This document shows positions 27,613 through 36,420 of a stretch of 64,000 nucleotides of DNA, piece after piece. Position numbers and translations under genes: made by a program. The notes below the pieces were generated by a model. It worked only from the letters and a program-made list of their open reading frames with translations. It did not search any database and was not told where the DNA came from. Each line of letters opens with the position of its first letter. Positions within the stretch are counted from its first letter, which is position 1. Origin of the DNA: an uncultured Clostridium sp. (GTDB taxonomy: Bacteria > Bacillota > Clostridia > Lachnospirales > Lachnospiraceae); assembly GCA_946553025.1 (NCBI GenBank), contig CAMNRM010000009.1, forward strand, positions 28,907 to 92,906, in the 5' to 3' direction.

Positions 27613-27647
27613 CTGGCTCCCAAGAATAATGATAGAAAAAAGGGGAT

Positions 27648-28943
27648 ATGACTATGTTACATAGATTGATTGTTACAAAAGAAAGTTTATTCAGAAAAAT
27701 GGATGAGTATTTGTCAGTTAATGAGGAAATAAAAAGAGAAGATTTGCTTAATAGTATGCTTTTGGGAGGTATGAAGAATATAAAAGATGATATTGTTATG
27801 AATATAGTAGCAGAAATGAAGGAGGAATTTTATGATATCTGTACTTGTGAAAAGTATCATAAAAGTGTAGATTTAGCAAAATTTTTAAAAGAGATTCTGA
27901 TAAAGTATAGATTTGATTTAGATTGTTTATTCCATTATAATTTGTCAAACACAAAATCAAAAGATAGAATAGACACATTCCAATTTTTTAAGTATCAAAA
28001 TACAGTTATTTCTTATTTTCAAGAGCAAATTAAAGGCTCAATGGGACTAATTGGAGGAAGCTTTAATGATTTTTTCTTTGAAGAATATTATGAGTATATT
28101 ATCTACTGTTTATCTAATGAAGCTTTTGTAGATTTGATATATAGTGATTGCAAGAAGGAAGCAAAAAATACTCTGAATAATATAAATCGAGTAGCTGCTT
28201 TAAATTATTATGTTATTAATTATAAAGAAGAAGTTCTGAAAAGTTTTAAGCCAATACGAGAAGAAATGGAAAGACGAATGACACTTGGACTAGACTATAC
28301 TGATATTGATGAACTTATAAAACGTATAGAAGATAGAAATAATATATTTGATTTTGATATTGATAAGGATGGTAATTTAGTATATGAGTCTAATAAAGAG
28401 TTTTATGAAGACTGTGAACTTATAATAAATAAATTCAAACCAAAACATACAAAACTTAGAACAAGGAAAATTCAAGATGAATTTACAAAAGATCTGGAAC
28501 AAAATAAAGAGGAATTTATAGAAGTTGGTACATTTAGGGTTTGGGATTTTACTGCCTTATCTCAATACAGTGTGAATAATATCAAGTATGAATATTTTGC
28601 GAATATAGAAGCAGGAGAGTTAAAAGCAGCGAGTATTCAAGAATTGTTTTTACTACTCTTAAATCGTTCAAAAAAATATGAAAATGCAAGAATTAGAATA
28701 TTCGCTTGTAATTTCAATAACATGGTTGGACAAAGATATTATTTTATTTTTAATGATGGAGTACATGAAGAAAATCAACATTATATTGTTGCAGGACTTC
28801 AATTATGTGACAATGAAGATAATCCAAAGATGAAATTATCATATAATGTAGATGAAAATTTGTTTGGATTTAACTTGGAATATATGTTAAAACATTGTAC
28901 AAAAGAATATGAATATTATCTGTTGCAAAAAGTATTAACATAA
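27648..28943 (+). CDS. unknown 431-residue cytoplasmic protein
   Basis: Ribosome site AAAAAGGGG; ATG at 27648, or 27654 six nt later. The protein is AT-rich in codon use, mostly helical, with many Asp, Glu, Lys and Tyr and no signal peptide or membrane span. The C-terminal third (from about residue 290) looks like a separate alpha/beta domain (FIEVGTFRVWDFTALSQY, ARIRIFACNFNNMVGQRYYF). I recognise no family. It ends the series of stem-loop-separated genes and is followed by a terminator, so 26212-28943 is probably one operon. Confidence 0.72.
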   Translation: MTMLHRLIVTKESLFRKMDEYLSVNEEIKREDLLNSMLLGGMKNIKDDIVMNIVAEMKEEFYDICTCEKYHKSVDLAKFLKEILIKYRFDLDCLFHYNLSNTKSKDRIDTFQFFKYQNTVISYFQEQIKGSMGLIGGSFNDFFFEEYYEYIIYCLSNEAFVDLIYSDCKKEAKNTLNNINRVAALNYYVINYKEEVLKSFKPIREEMERRMTLGLDYTDIDELIKRIEDRNNIFDFDIDKDGNLVYESNKEFYEDCELIINKFKPKHTKLRTRKIQDEFTKDLEQNKEEFIEVGTFRVWDFTALSQYSVNNIKYEYFANIEAGELKAASIQELFLLLLNRSKKYENARIRIFACNFNNMVGQRYYFIFNDGVHEENQHYIVAGLQLCDNEDNPKMKLSYNVDENLFGFNLEYMLKHCTKEYEYYLLQKVLT

Positions 28944-28948
28944 GTCAA

Positions 28949-28996
28949 GAGGGTGCAGTTGCTATCGAGGGGGGAGGTAGTGATTGTACTCTTTTT
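28949..28996 (+). terminator. terminator ending the 26-29 kb operon
   Basis: GAGGGTGCAGTTGCTATC pairs with GGTAGTGATTGTACTC mostly through G-U tolerant pairs, followed by TTTTTCTCTTTTT. Confidence 0.72.
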
Positions 28997-29034
28997 CTCT
29001 TTTTCAGATTTTTAGTGCAAAAATTGTCAGAATG

Positions 29035-29043
29035 TGGTATAAT
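29035..29043 (+). promoter_or_regulatory. extended -10 promoter of the secreted wall-binding protein
   Basis: TGGTATAAT, an extended -10 element (TGnTATAAT), about 70 nt before the start at 29115. No good -35 is needed or seen. Confidence 0.55.
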
Positions 29044-29114
29044 TAGGGACAAGAAAGAAGCGCAGTCAGTTAATAAGAGAGAAAATGAATTTAAGAAAGA
29101 TGGAGGATAGGGAA

Positions 29115-29756
29115 ATGAAGAAGAGAATAGCGTCTTTTATGGCAACTGTAATGATGGTTTTGGCAAGTGGCAGCTTGGCATATGCAGCAGAGGAACAAAA
29201 TGCTACTCAGGCAGTAGAGCAGGCACAAACTTATAGCTGGGTACAAGAAGGCCAAGTATGGAAAGTAAAAGATATTTTAGGAAATTACGTTGTAAATGAT
29301 TGGTTTAAGGATGCTAATGGTAATTGGTACTTTATGGGTGCAGATGGGGTAATGATAGATGGAATAATTAATGATGGAGGTCATTATTATTTCTTAGAAA
29401 CTAGAGTAGAGAATCAGGGAAAGATGGTCACAGTAAATGGAGTGTATAATGGAGTAAACTTGACTTTTAATCAGGATGTAAATAGCATTACTTATGGAGA
29501 AATTACAGGAGGATTACAACAGTTAATAGGTACTGGGGTACAAATGACTTCATTAACTACTGTTACTACAAGAACTGTCTCTAATGCACCTGTAGGAGGA
29601 ACACAGCAGCAAGTACAAGCACCTGCCCAGCAAACAGTAGATTTTAGTAATCCATTTGCTGATTGGGATACACATGGAGATAATGTTAAGATGGGAGATT
29701 GGGGAGATACTTCAGATATAGGAAATTATGCAGATTGGAAGAATAAGGGGTATTAG
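29115..29756 (+). CDS. secreted cell-wall-binding-repeat protein
   Basis: 213 residues from the ATG at 29115, supported by GGAGGATAGGG 4-14 nt upstream. A signal peptide (KKRIASFMATVMMVLASGSLAYA-A) indicates export. Residues about 55-90 contain one choline-binding/glucan-binding type repeat (DWFKDANGNWYFMGADGVMI). The C-terminal part is Gln/Thr-rich and ends in Trp/Asp-Gly segments (DWDTHGDN, MGDWGDTSD). Only one or two wall-binding repeats are visible, fewer than in true autolysins, and no catalytic domain. A surface protein of unknown role within the AT-rich element, followed by a strong terminator. Confidence 0.8.
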   Translation: MKKRIASFMATVMMVLASGSLAYAAEEQNATQAVEQAQTYSWVQEGQVWKVKDILGNYVVNDWFKDANGNWYFMGADGVMIDGIINDGGHYYFLETRVENQGKMVTVNGVYNGVNLTFNQDVNSITYGEITGGLQQLIGTGVQMTSLTTVTTRTVSNAPVGGTQQQVQAPAQQTVDFSNPFADWDTHGDNVKMGDWGDTSDIGNYADWKNKGY

Positions 29757-29803
29757 ATTATAGTAACACAAAATAAAGTAATCATTATTGGCATATGTAA
29801 GAG

Positions 29804-29834
29804 GAACCTGTCTACAAAGGCAGGTTCTTTTTTT
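29804..29834 (+). terminator. rho-independent terminator
   Basis: GAACCTG / CAGGTTC with a 10-nt loop followed by seven T. The rest of 29,757-30,090 shows no supportable gene. Confidence 0.88.
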
Positions 29835-30090
29835 AATAAAAAATTTTAAAAAAAGAATTTTCTACAAAAACGTTGTATTTAGTTATTTCAACTTGCACAA
29901 GCAAAGAAATTTTTCAACCAAAAGGTTCATATTGAATTTTTTGTGGATACACCAACAAATAAAAATATATAAAAGTGGTGATTGAATATAACTGAAGGTA
30001 TGGGAAGGAAGCTGAAAAGCAGGCAAATTTAGCTAAGGCTATAAGGTTAAAGACATTAGTAGCTAAAAAATATTACTGGGGGGGTATTTA

Positions 30091-30318
30091 ATGAGTATAA
30101 TTATAAGTGGCATTATTATAGTATTGGAGATATTATTAGATATTAAAATATCTAACTATATAGATAGAAGTTATATGAAATTCTATTTATGTATTTGTTT
30201 GTTTAAATTATTTGTATATATTTATTTGTGTGTATGTGCCAATGTATTAGCCATTATATTTTTAGTAGGATATTATATGATGTATAGATATTATTATTTA
30301 CCTAAAGTAAGTCAATAA
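30091..30318 (+). CDS. small membrane protein
   Basis: 75 residues, almost entirely hydrophobic, with two to three predicted spans (ISGIIIVLEILLDI, FYLCICLFKLFVYIYLCVC, VLAIIFLVGYYMMY). GGGGGGGT precedes the ATG by 6 nt. No family recognised. Its 3' end overlaps that of the convergent small membrane gene by about 20 nt. Confidence 0.5.
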   Translation: MSIIISGIIIVLEILLDIKISNYIDRSYMKFYLCICLFKLFVYIYLCVCANVLAIIFLVGYYMMYRYYYLPKVSQ

Positions 30319-30564
30319 AAATTCTTTAAAACAGAGAAACAGAAAAACATAAGCTAAAAATTGGATTATTATAAGGAAAAAAGGATTCAGTTTTTCTCTT
30401 TCTCTTTTTTTCTCATTCATATGCAGGAGTAAACATAATATTGATGTAGTTAATGCAAGTATAAGTATAGGTAACATAATAGAACCAGTTAGAGAACAAT
30501 TATATTTTAAATAAAGTATGAAGAAAGATACAATAACATAGATAAACGAAAGAATTTTTAACAT
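30298..30564 (-). CDS. small membrane protein (minus strand)
   Basis: 88 residues with a strong ribosome site (AAAGGAGATAATAA before ATG). Three hydrophobic segments are separated by a basic loop (MNEKKREREKLN). It is the only minus-strand gene between 18.7 and 33 kb. Overlaps the convergent 30091 gene slightly. Possibly an immunity or small regulatory membrane protein, but this is a guess from size alone. Confidence 0.6.
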   Translation of the reverse strand: MLKILSFIYVIVSFFILYLKYNCSLTGSIMLPILILALTTSILCLLLHMNEKKREREKLNPFFLIIIQFLAYVFLFLCFKEFLLTYFR

Positions 30565-30697
30565 TTATTATCTCCTTTTGTGAATAGAATGTGTGTTAAA
30601 TAGTATATCATAATTCTTATAAAAAATCCAGAGAAAAATATGAATGTTAGAGTTTTTTTATGTAGGGTTTATTTTAAGTAAAGGTAGGTGAAGAAAA

Positions 30698-31063
30698 ATG
30701 AGTAAGAGAATATATTTAGTTTTATTATTATGTGTAGTTGCACTTTTTATAGGTTGTCATAAGAAAGAACCTGACATTTCAACAGAAGCGACAGCAGAAC
30801 TAGAACAAACAGAATCAACAACAGAAGACGAATTTGCAATAGGAACTAATAAAGATATACCAGGCTATGAAGTAAGGGAAACAAAGGAACAAAAGGAAAC
30901 ACAAAGACAATTATCACAAGAAGAAATGGAGAGTAAGGCTATAGAAGAATTAGAATCTGCTGAGGCTAGTGTGGAAGATTTACAAAGGAAGAAAGCAGAA
31001 GCACTAGGACAGTCATATGAAGAAACAAAAACTTATACTGAATCAACAGCAGAGAATGACTAA
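30698..31063 (+). CDS. small lipoprotein
   Basis: 121 residues. Signal peptide with lipobox LFIGC (Cys about 20), then a Glu/Thr/Gln-rich, probably disordered or helical extracellular tail (ELEQTESTTEDE, EQKETQRQLSQEEMESKAIE). Ribosome site AGGTAGGTGAAG. Surface-anchored; no known domain. Confidence 0.75.
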   Translation: MSKRIYLVLLLCVVALFIGCHKKEPDISTEATAELEQTESTTEDEFAIGTNKDIPGYEVRETKEQKETQRQLSQEEMESKAIEELESAEASVEDLQRKKAEALGQSYEETKTYTESTAEND

Positions 31064-31078
31064 AAAATTAAGATAAAC

Positions 31079-31124
31079 AGAAGTGTTTAACTGAGAAATT
31101 GGTGGTTAGACACTTCTTTTTTTG
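31079..31124 (+). terminator. rho-independent terminator
   Basis: AGAAGTGTTTAAC / GTTAGACACTTCT with a 17-nt loop, followed by seven T, after the lipoprotein gene. Confidence 0.8.
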
Positions 31125-31278
31125 TTTATAAATGTCAAAAAATAACTTCAAAAAAATAACATAAAAATATTGCATTATTTTATCTGAAGAGTTATAATTT
31201 TATCAGATGAAAAACGAGGATTATTAAAAACAATAAGTAAAGGAAATAACAAAAAAGCCAAAAGAAAAGGAGAAAAGT

Positions 31279-33069
31279 ATGGCAAATTTCAAAATGGAGC
31301 CTATGAATGTGGATACGTTTATTAAAGGCGTAAAAGATAAACGTGCAAATGAAAAGATGGGATGGTCTGTCATTAAAGATGGAGAGTATGACTTTGATCA
31401 TCCATTACAAAGAAGGGATAAACAATGGAATTCTTTACAGCGTTCTGAATTAATTGAAACATTGATATTAAAAATACTTCCTCTACCTGCTATTTATGCT
31501 ATTGAAGAAAAGCAAGACTGGGGGAGAGATAAACTGGAAAATAGAAAAGTGGTTTTAGATGGAAAACAGCGTCTTACTACAATCAGAGATTTTGTAAATG
31601 ACAAGTTTGCACTTCATAAAAGTATAAAACCAATAGAGATAGATGGTGAAATTTATGAAGTGGCTGGCAAGAAGTTTAGTCAATTAGAAGAAGTGATAAG
31701 GGATCGTATTACTGATAACAAAATGATAATCTATACTTGTAATGAAAATGACATTACAGAAGCAGAAAAGAAGGAAGTTTTCAGAAGATTAAATAATGGT
31801 AAGCAGCTTACAAACGCTCAGAAGAACAGTGTTTATCTGGATGAGGATTTAAGCAGAAGGATATTTAATACTCTGACAGATTCAGTGAAATATATCAGCA
31901 TTGAAGAACTGAAAAAGGCAAAGAAAAGAGGCAGACCAACAAAGGCAGAAGTAGAAGAAAAGGTAGAAAGAATAGAAGGGGAAGGTCAGGTAGAGGAAGG
32001 TCAGGCAGAAGCAGTTCCTGAATATACCACAGTAGAAAATGAAGTAAGTTTTTGGGGAGATGTAGCAGTAGTTGGTGGAAGTGCTGTTAAGAATGGTGAA
32101 GATAGAAACTTAGTTTTACAATGTGCTATGCTGATTTCTGGTTATGAAAGTGGCTTTAAAGATACTGATATTAAGGGTTACTTGCAGAGTAAAGAGTTGG
32201 ATGAAGAAGATGAGGACAGTGCAAGAAATCAGGAATTAATAAACGAAAGAGAAGATGTTTATGAAAAGCTTCAAAATGCAATTAAAACACTGGCAGAAGG
32301 TATCTTAGAAAGACGAGGAATTACGAAAAAAGGTAAAAAGATTGTACCTGAACAAAACTTAAAGAAAGTAAATATTGCGCCTATTGTTAATGGTATGCAC
32401 TTAGCTATTGAGAATAATAAAGCAGATTTATACATCAACAGACTGATTAAATTCTTTGATGAATATGAAGAGAATGGTGAATATACAAGATATGTAGAAA
32501 GTGGCACAGCAGATATTAAAAATGTAGTTGGGAGAAGAGATTATTTTAAACAGATGGCAGAGCAGGAAGCTACTGCTGAGGAATGGGCAGAGGTAGAAAA
32601 GGTCCAGGCAGAGCGTCAAAGCAAAGTAGAAAGAATAGAGGAAATAAAGATACAAGAAGCAGAAAGACAAGCTGAGGCTGAACGATTAGCAAAAGAAAAA
32701 AAGAAAAAAGAGAAAGCAAAGACAAAGACAAAAGGTGGGAACAAAGCTAGTAAAGAAAAGAAAGATGATGAAAGTGAAGCTGAAAATGTGGCTGAGGTCA
32801 GTGATGAAACTGAGGCTGTAAGTGAAGCTGAAAACAAAGAAGAAAAACCTGCTAAACCTAAGAGAAGCAGATCAAAAAAGAAAACAAAAAAGGAAGAAGT
32901 AAAAGTAGCAGAGCAGGTAGAACAAGAGGGGCAGGAAGAAGGAGTTCAAGAGCAGGAAGTTCAAGAAGATCAGGCTCAGGTAGAGCAGGAAGTTCAAGAA
33001 GGGCAGGAAGAAGGAGTTCAGGCAGAACAGGTGAGTGAAGAACAGCAACAAAATGAAGAATGGAGTTAA
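31279..33069 (+). CDS. DUF262-domain (ParB/GmrS-like) protein with long acidic repeat tail
   Basis: 596 residues. Residues about 35-200 match the DUF262 fold: DFDHPLQRRDKQWN, then VVLDGKQRLTTIRDF (the conserved DGxQR loop), then EVFRRLNNGKQLTNAQ. This domain occurs in GmrSD-type restriction factors and related nucleotide-dependent nucleases, usually with a C-terminal HNH domain. That partner domain is absent; instead residues about 430-596 form a highly charged coiled coil ending in Glu/Gln/Val repeats (VQEQEVQED, VEQEVQEGQEEGVQ). AAAGGAG precedes the ATG. Convergent with the relaxase. It may be a defence or plasmid-maintenance factor; the missing nuclease domain argues against a classic restriction enzyme. 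Confidence 0.8.
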   Translation: MANFKMEPMNVDTFIKGVKDKRANEKMGWSVIKDGEYDFDHPLQRRDKQWNSLQRSELIETLILKILPLPAIYAIEEKQDWGRDKLENRKVVLDGKQRLTTIRDFVNDKFALHKSIKPIEIDGEIYEVAGKKFSQLEEVIRDRITDNKMIIYTCNENDITEAEKKEVFRRLNNGKQLTNAQKNSVYLDEDLSRRIFNTLTDSVKYISIEELKKAKKRGRPTKAEVEEKVERIEGEGQVEEGQAEAVPEYTTVENEVSFWGDVAVVGGSAVKNGEDRNLVLQCAMLISGYESGFKDTDIKGYLQSKELDEEDEDSARNQELINEREDVYEKLQNAIKTLAEGILERRGITKKGKKIVPEQNLKKVNIAPIVNGMHLAIENNKADLYINRLIKFFDEYEENGEYTRYVESGTADIKNVVGRRDYFKQMAEQEATAEEWAEVEKVQAERQSKVERIEEIKIQEAERQAEAERLAKEKKKKEKAKTKTKGGNKASKEKKDDESEAENVAEVSDETEAVSEAENKEEKPAKPKRSRSKKKTKKEEVKVAEQVEQEGQEEGVQEQEVQEDQAQVEQEVQEGQEEGVQAEQVSEEQQQNEEWS

Positions 33070-33084
33070 AGAATAAGGGTATAA

Positions 33085-33114
33085 AAAAGAGGCTGTGTGA
33101 AATCAGCCTCTTTT
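33085..33114. terminator. bidirectional terminator between convergent genes
   Basis: AAAAGAGGCTG / CAGCCTCTTTT, perfect 11-bp stem with an 8-nt loop, A-run on one side and T-run on the other. Serves both the DUF262 gene and the relaxase gene. Confidence 0.9.
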
Positions 33115-33119
33115 ATATG

Positions 33120-35783
33120 TCACTTTTCAGATTGATTTTGTAAGAAAGTTTCAAATGCTTCCTTGTCTTGTTTCTTGGTTTCCTCAGATTGTAATTTATC
33201 TTCTTGCTCTAAAATCTTCTTCATTTCTAACTCAATTTCTTGTTGTTCAATGATAGATTTAATAAGAGAAAGAGCGTCATACTCTGACATAGTATTTACA
33301 TTAATATTCTTATAAGAATCAGGGAAAAGAGCTTTAATATTAAGTAAAGTTTCTTTTATTTCAGGAGCAGGTGGAACAAAGTGAGTAGAATGAATGGGAG
33401 CCTTGGAAAGAGTAGAAAAATCAATGGATGTTAGAGTATCTTTTAATTTGTGATAAGTTTCAAATAAAGAATCTAGTTTAGAATTTCCAAGCTGTTCCTT
33501 TGAAGTCTTTAATTCCTCAGCAGTTCCAGGATAAGCAGCACCATAAACAAAAGCAGTCTTAGAACTGTCAGCCATTGTTCTCTGGATAAACTTTAAATCT
33601 TTATACTTGGCAGTAGCATTATCAAAATCATCTTTACATTTTTGTAGCTCAATACGTTTATCTTGTTGGTAAGCAAGAAAAGAATCTATGTCACTGGTGG
33701 AAGATAAACCATACTCTAAGGCATAATTTTTAAGCAGGCGATACTCTTTGATTAAGGTCTGCAGTTCTGGTGAATAAGAAGAAAATTCAAAGAATGGAGC
33801 AGTTGAATTAGAGTTGTCTGGATGAGAAAGGGAAGGATCAGACTGAATGAGGTACAATCCATGATTGATTACTTTTTGTGCGTCCTTAGCTGAAATTAAG
33901 GAAGGATTAACATGTTGAAAATCATCAGGATATGCTCGTTTAAGCTGGCAGATCATCTTAAACTGATCACTGGAAGCTTTGTATGCTCTGGAATAACATG
34001 CTCTGTGTGGTTTATTCTGGAAGGGATTAGCAGGATTGGGAGAGATAAGGGTAAACTGATTTTTAATGGTAGACTTTATCTGTGCCTGTGCAAAAGAAGG
34101 AAGATTTTGTGTGTTGTTCGATAAGTTTTGAGGCTGTAAAAAGAGTGGTGCTGTCTTGTTTTCCTGTAATAATTCTTTCATTCTTGACTGTAAATCTCTT
34201 TTTGTACACAAGATATTATATTCCTCTTTGGTAAGTAAAAGTGAAGGTTTAGGATTAGTAGTAGGAGCATTTAAAAAGGACAAGATTTCCTTAGCTTCTG
34301 TGTTGGTGATTGAATCAAATGGGAGAGCAAGACGATAGTCAGGAGATGAATGAAGCTTCTGGTATAAACGTGATTTCGTCTTAGGTGTCATAGGCTCTAA
34401 AGAAGCACGAGAAGCTTTGATTTCATCAGGTGAAGGAATGGTAAGAGGGATTAAGGAAATATCAAAACCAGCCTCAGAAAGCTTGGATTCCAGGTCTTTT
34501 AACTGAGATAGCTGTTCTGATAATTCACTGGCATTTGCAAGAAAATCAGTAATAGAATCCATCTCAGAGCGAGATAAAGTAAGTGCTGCACCAGCTTCTT
34601 TTAAAGCAGCAGATAAACCTTCATCTGTCTTAATATGATAATTATTGAGGAGTTCGATTGCTCTGTTTATATTAGCAAGTTTCTTAAAAGCTGGTTGAAA
34701 ATTAATATTAGAAGGATAAAGTTCTTCCAGCTCAGGAGAATAATAATCATCATAAATCTGCTCTAAAAGATTCTTGACCATAAGAAGGAAGCGTTTCAGA
34801 ATACCAAGGCGATTTCCAAGATTATCCCACTTTGGAACAAGGACTGTATCATACTTTTTATATTTGGCAGCGTTCTCCCTCTTTAACTGTTTTAGTTTAT
34901 TTAAAGCTTCCTCTCTCTGTTTATTTTCTGCCCACTTTGCTTCCAGAGTATCTTTCTTATAAGCAGCCCCAAGACTGGTATCACGAAAGGAATAGCCTTC
35001 TTTTTTGAATGTAGTGGAAGCTTTATTGATTGTGCATTGATAACCATTAGACTGCATATTTTGAATAAAAGAAGGATAATCAGAGGAAACAGAAATAGCT
35101 TGCTTAATATCAGAAATAAACTGGGATTTTGCAGTTTTCTTAACCTCTTTATCATCATCTAAAACATCAGCCCAGGATTTATATTTGTAAGATTGTTTAG
35201 TCTGCTCATCTCCCATATATAATTCTATGCCATATTTTAAAGAAAGACTATCAGAAATTTCTCTTAGCTTTCTATATAAATGGTACTCATCTTTAAACTT
35301 ATATGCTCCATCCAGAGCAAAAGCATTTATCAGGATATGGTTGTGTGTGTTCTGTGTGTTAAGATGGGTAGAAACTACTGCCTGAAAGGAATCTCCAAGT
35401 AAGATTTGACAAAACTCTAAACCTATTTTATGGGCTAACTCAGGATCTACTTTTCCCTTAAACGAAGAGATAAGATGATAAGCCTGAACAGGGGTCTGAC
35501 CTTGGTTTAAGTGTTCATCTTTGACAGCATAATAGTTATTTCTTGCAATCTCAAATTCCTTTACACAAGATTCAGGGTCACAGTTATAGCCTGAAACTAA
35601 ACGAATATTTCTTTGCTGTTCATAAGTTTTAGCTTCATTAGAAATATAATCAAAAGCTGCCTGTGTAGAAAAAACAGTCTTATCTTTATCATTAATATAC
35701 TTGGAAACATTCTTAATTGACTTATTTGGGTCTTGATTTTTAGCGTCAGGACTTATCTTAATTTTCTTATATTTATTATACAT
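33120..35783 (-). CDS. relaxase / mobilization nuclease
   Basis: 887 residues. The N-terminal 200 residues form a MobA/VirD2-type relaxase domain with the histidine metal motif THLNTQNTHNHILINAF near residue 140; an N-terminal tyrosine (for example near residue 65, AFDYISNEAKTYE) would be the nicking residue. The remaining 650 residues are helical, Lys/Leu/Ser-rich and of unknown role, longer than in minimal mobilization proteins. GAAGGAGG precedes the ATG. It would nick oriT of the AT-rich element and lead its transfer through another element's conjugation channel; no type IV secretion genes are visible here. Confidence 0.88.
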   Translation of the reverse strand: MYNKYKKIKISPDAKNQDPNKSIKNVSKYINDKDKTVFSTQAAFDYISNEAKTYEQQRNIRLVSGYNCDPESCVKEFEIARNNYYAVKDEHLNQGQTPVQAYHLISSFKGKVDPELAHKIGLEFCQILLGDSFQAVVSTHLNTQNTHNHILINAFALDGAYKFKDEYHLYRKLREISDSLSLKYGIELYMGDEQTKQSYKYKSWADVLDDDKEVKKTAKSQFISDIKQAISVSSDYPSFIQNMQSNGYQCTINKASTTFKKEGYSFRDTSLGAAYKKDTLEAKWAENKQREEALNKLKQLKRENAAKYKKYDTVLVPKWDNLGNRLGILKRFLLMVKNLLEQIYDDYYSPELEELYPSNINFQPAFKKLANINRAIELLNNYHIKTDEGLSAALKEAGAALTLSRSEMDSITDFLANASELSEQLSQLKDLESKLSEAGFDISLIPLTIPSPDEIKASRASLEPMTPKTKSRLYQKLHSSPDYRLALPFDSITNTEAKEILSFLNAPTTNPKPSLLLTKEEYNILCTKRDLQSRMKELLQENKTAPLFLQPQNLSNNTQNLPSFAQAQIKSTIKNQFTLISPNPANPFQNKPHRACYSRAYKASSDQFKMICQLKRAYPDDFQHVNPSLISAKDAQKVINHGLYLIQSDPSLSHPDNSNSTAPFFEFSSYSPELQTLIKEYRLLKNYALEYGLSSTSDIDSFLAYQQDKRIELQKCKDDFDNATAKYKDLKFIQRTMADSSKTAFVYGAAYPGTAEELKTSKEQLGNSKLDSLFETYHKLKDTLTSIDFSTLSKAPIHSTHFVPPAPEIKETLLNIKALFPDSYKNINVNTMSEYDALSLIKSIIEQQEIELEMKKILEQEDKLQSEETKKQDKEAFETFLQNQSEK

Positions 35784-35907
35784 AATAATGAAACCTCCTT
35801 CGATTGAACTATGGAATAAGGAAGAAAAGGTATTTTACTGTTAATCACACCCTTTCTTCCCAATCTTAAAAATATAATCATCTTATCCTCATTCATTTAG
35901 CGGAAAT

Positions 35908-36252
35908 TTAGTGGAAACCTTCAACATAGTTTGGATTTTCGCTGGGCTTAAATGTGTCAATATGAGAAGTATTCGCAGCTTTAGAACGTGAATAACTGGA
36001 AGTTGGTAAAATAGATAAACCAATACTGGAAATATCATCTTTAATAGAAGAAAAGTTAAAACCTTTTCCTGACATAGCTCCCATTACTCCATAAATTGTA
36101 TCATTGACAGCGTTCCCAGTAGCCTCATAAACAGCACTGGACTTTGTATTATTTACCATAGTCTTAGTAACATTAGTTGCAGCTCCTATTCCACTAAAAA
36201 TAACAGATGCACTGATACCTAAACCTACTACATAACCTAATAATTTCTTCAT
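35908..36252 (-). CDS. small exported or membrane-anchored protein
   Basis: 114 residues from the ATG at 36252 (GGAAGGATT upstream); an earlier in-frame ATG at 36270 coincides with that ribosome region and is less likely. The N-terminus (KKLLGYVVGLGISASVIFSGIGAA) is a signal peptide or anchor, followed by a Ser/Thr/Asn-rich body. No family recognised. It lies 124 nt upstream of the relaxase and may share its transcript. Its leader contains a sequence repeated at 39571. Confidence 0.65.
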   Translation of the reverse strand: MKKLLGYVVGLGISASVIFSGIGAATNVTKTMVNNTKSSAVYEATGNAVNDTIYGVMGAMSGKGFNFSSIKDDISSIGLSILPTSSYSRSKAANTSHIDTFKPSENPNYVEGFH

Positions 36253-36363
36253 AATAATCCTTCCTTTCATGGAGATAATCTCCTATCTATCATAATCAGT
36301 AATCATTCTTCTTCACTTGTATGTTCTGGTATACTTCTTGTTCTTCTTATACTTCTCTATGGG

Positions 36364-36415
36364 GAATACCCTTCAAAAACCTAGAAGTTATGTTGAAAAA
36401 AATAAAAAAAATTAA
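36364..36415 (-). repeat. conserved intergenic element, copy 1
   Basis: On the minus strand it reads as a T-rich tract followed by CATAACTTCTAGG and AAGGGTAT. A close copy lies at 39571-39620. Both sit 50-110 nt upstream of minus-strand genes starting MKK, so this is probably a shared promoter or leader element. Confidence 0.7.
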
Positions 36416-36420
36416 AAGAT

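Noticed and set aside
29788..29985. 65-codon plus-strand open frame
   Set aside because: It runs through a strong terminator hairpin, has no ribosome site, and its translation is just AT-rich random-like sequence.
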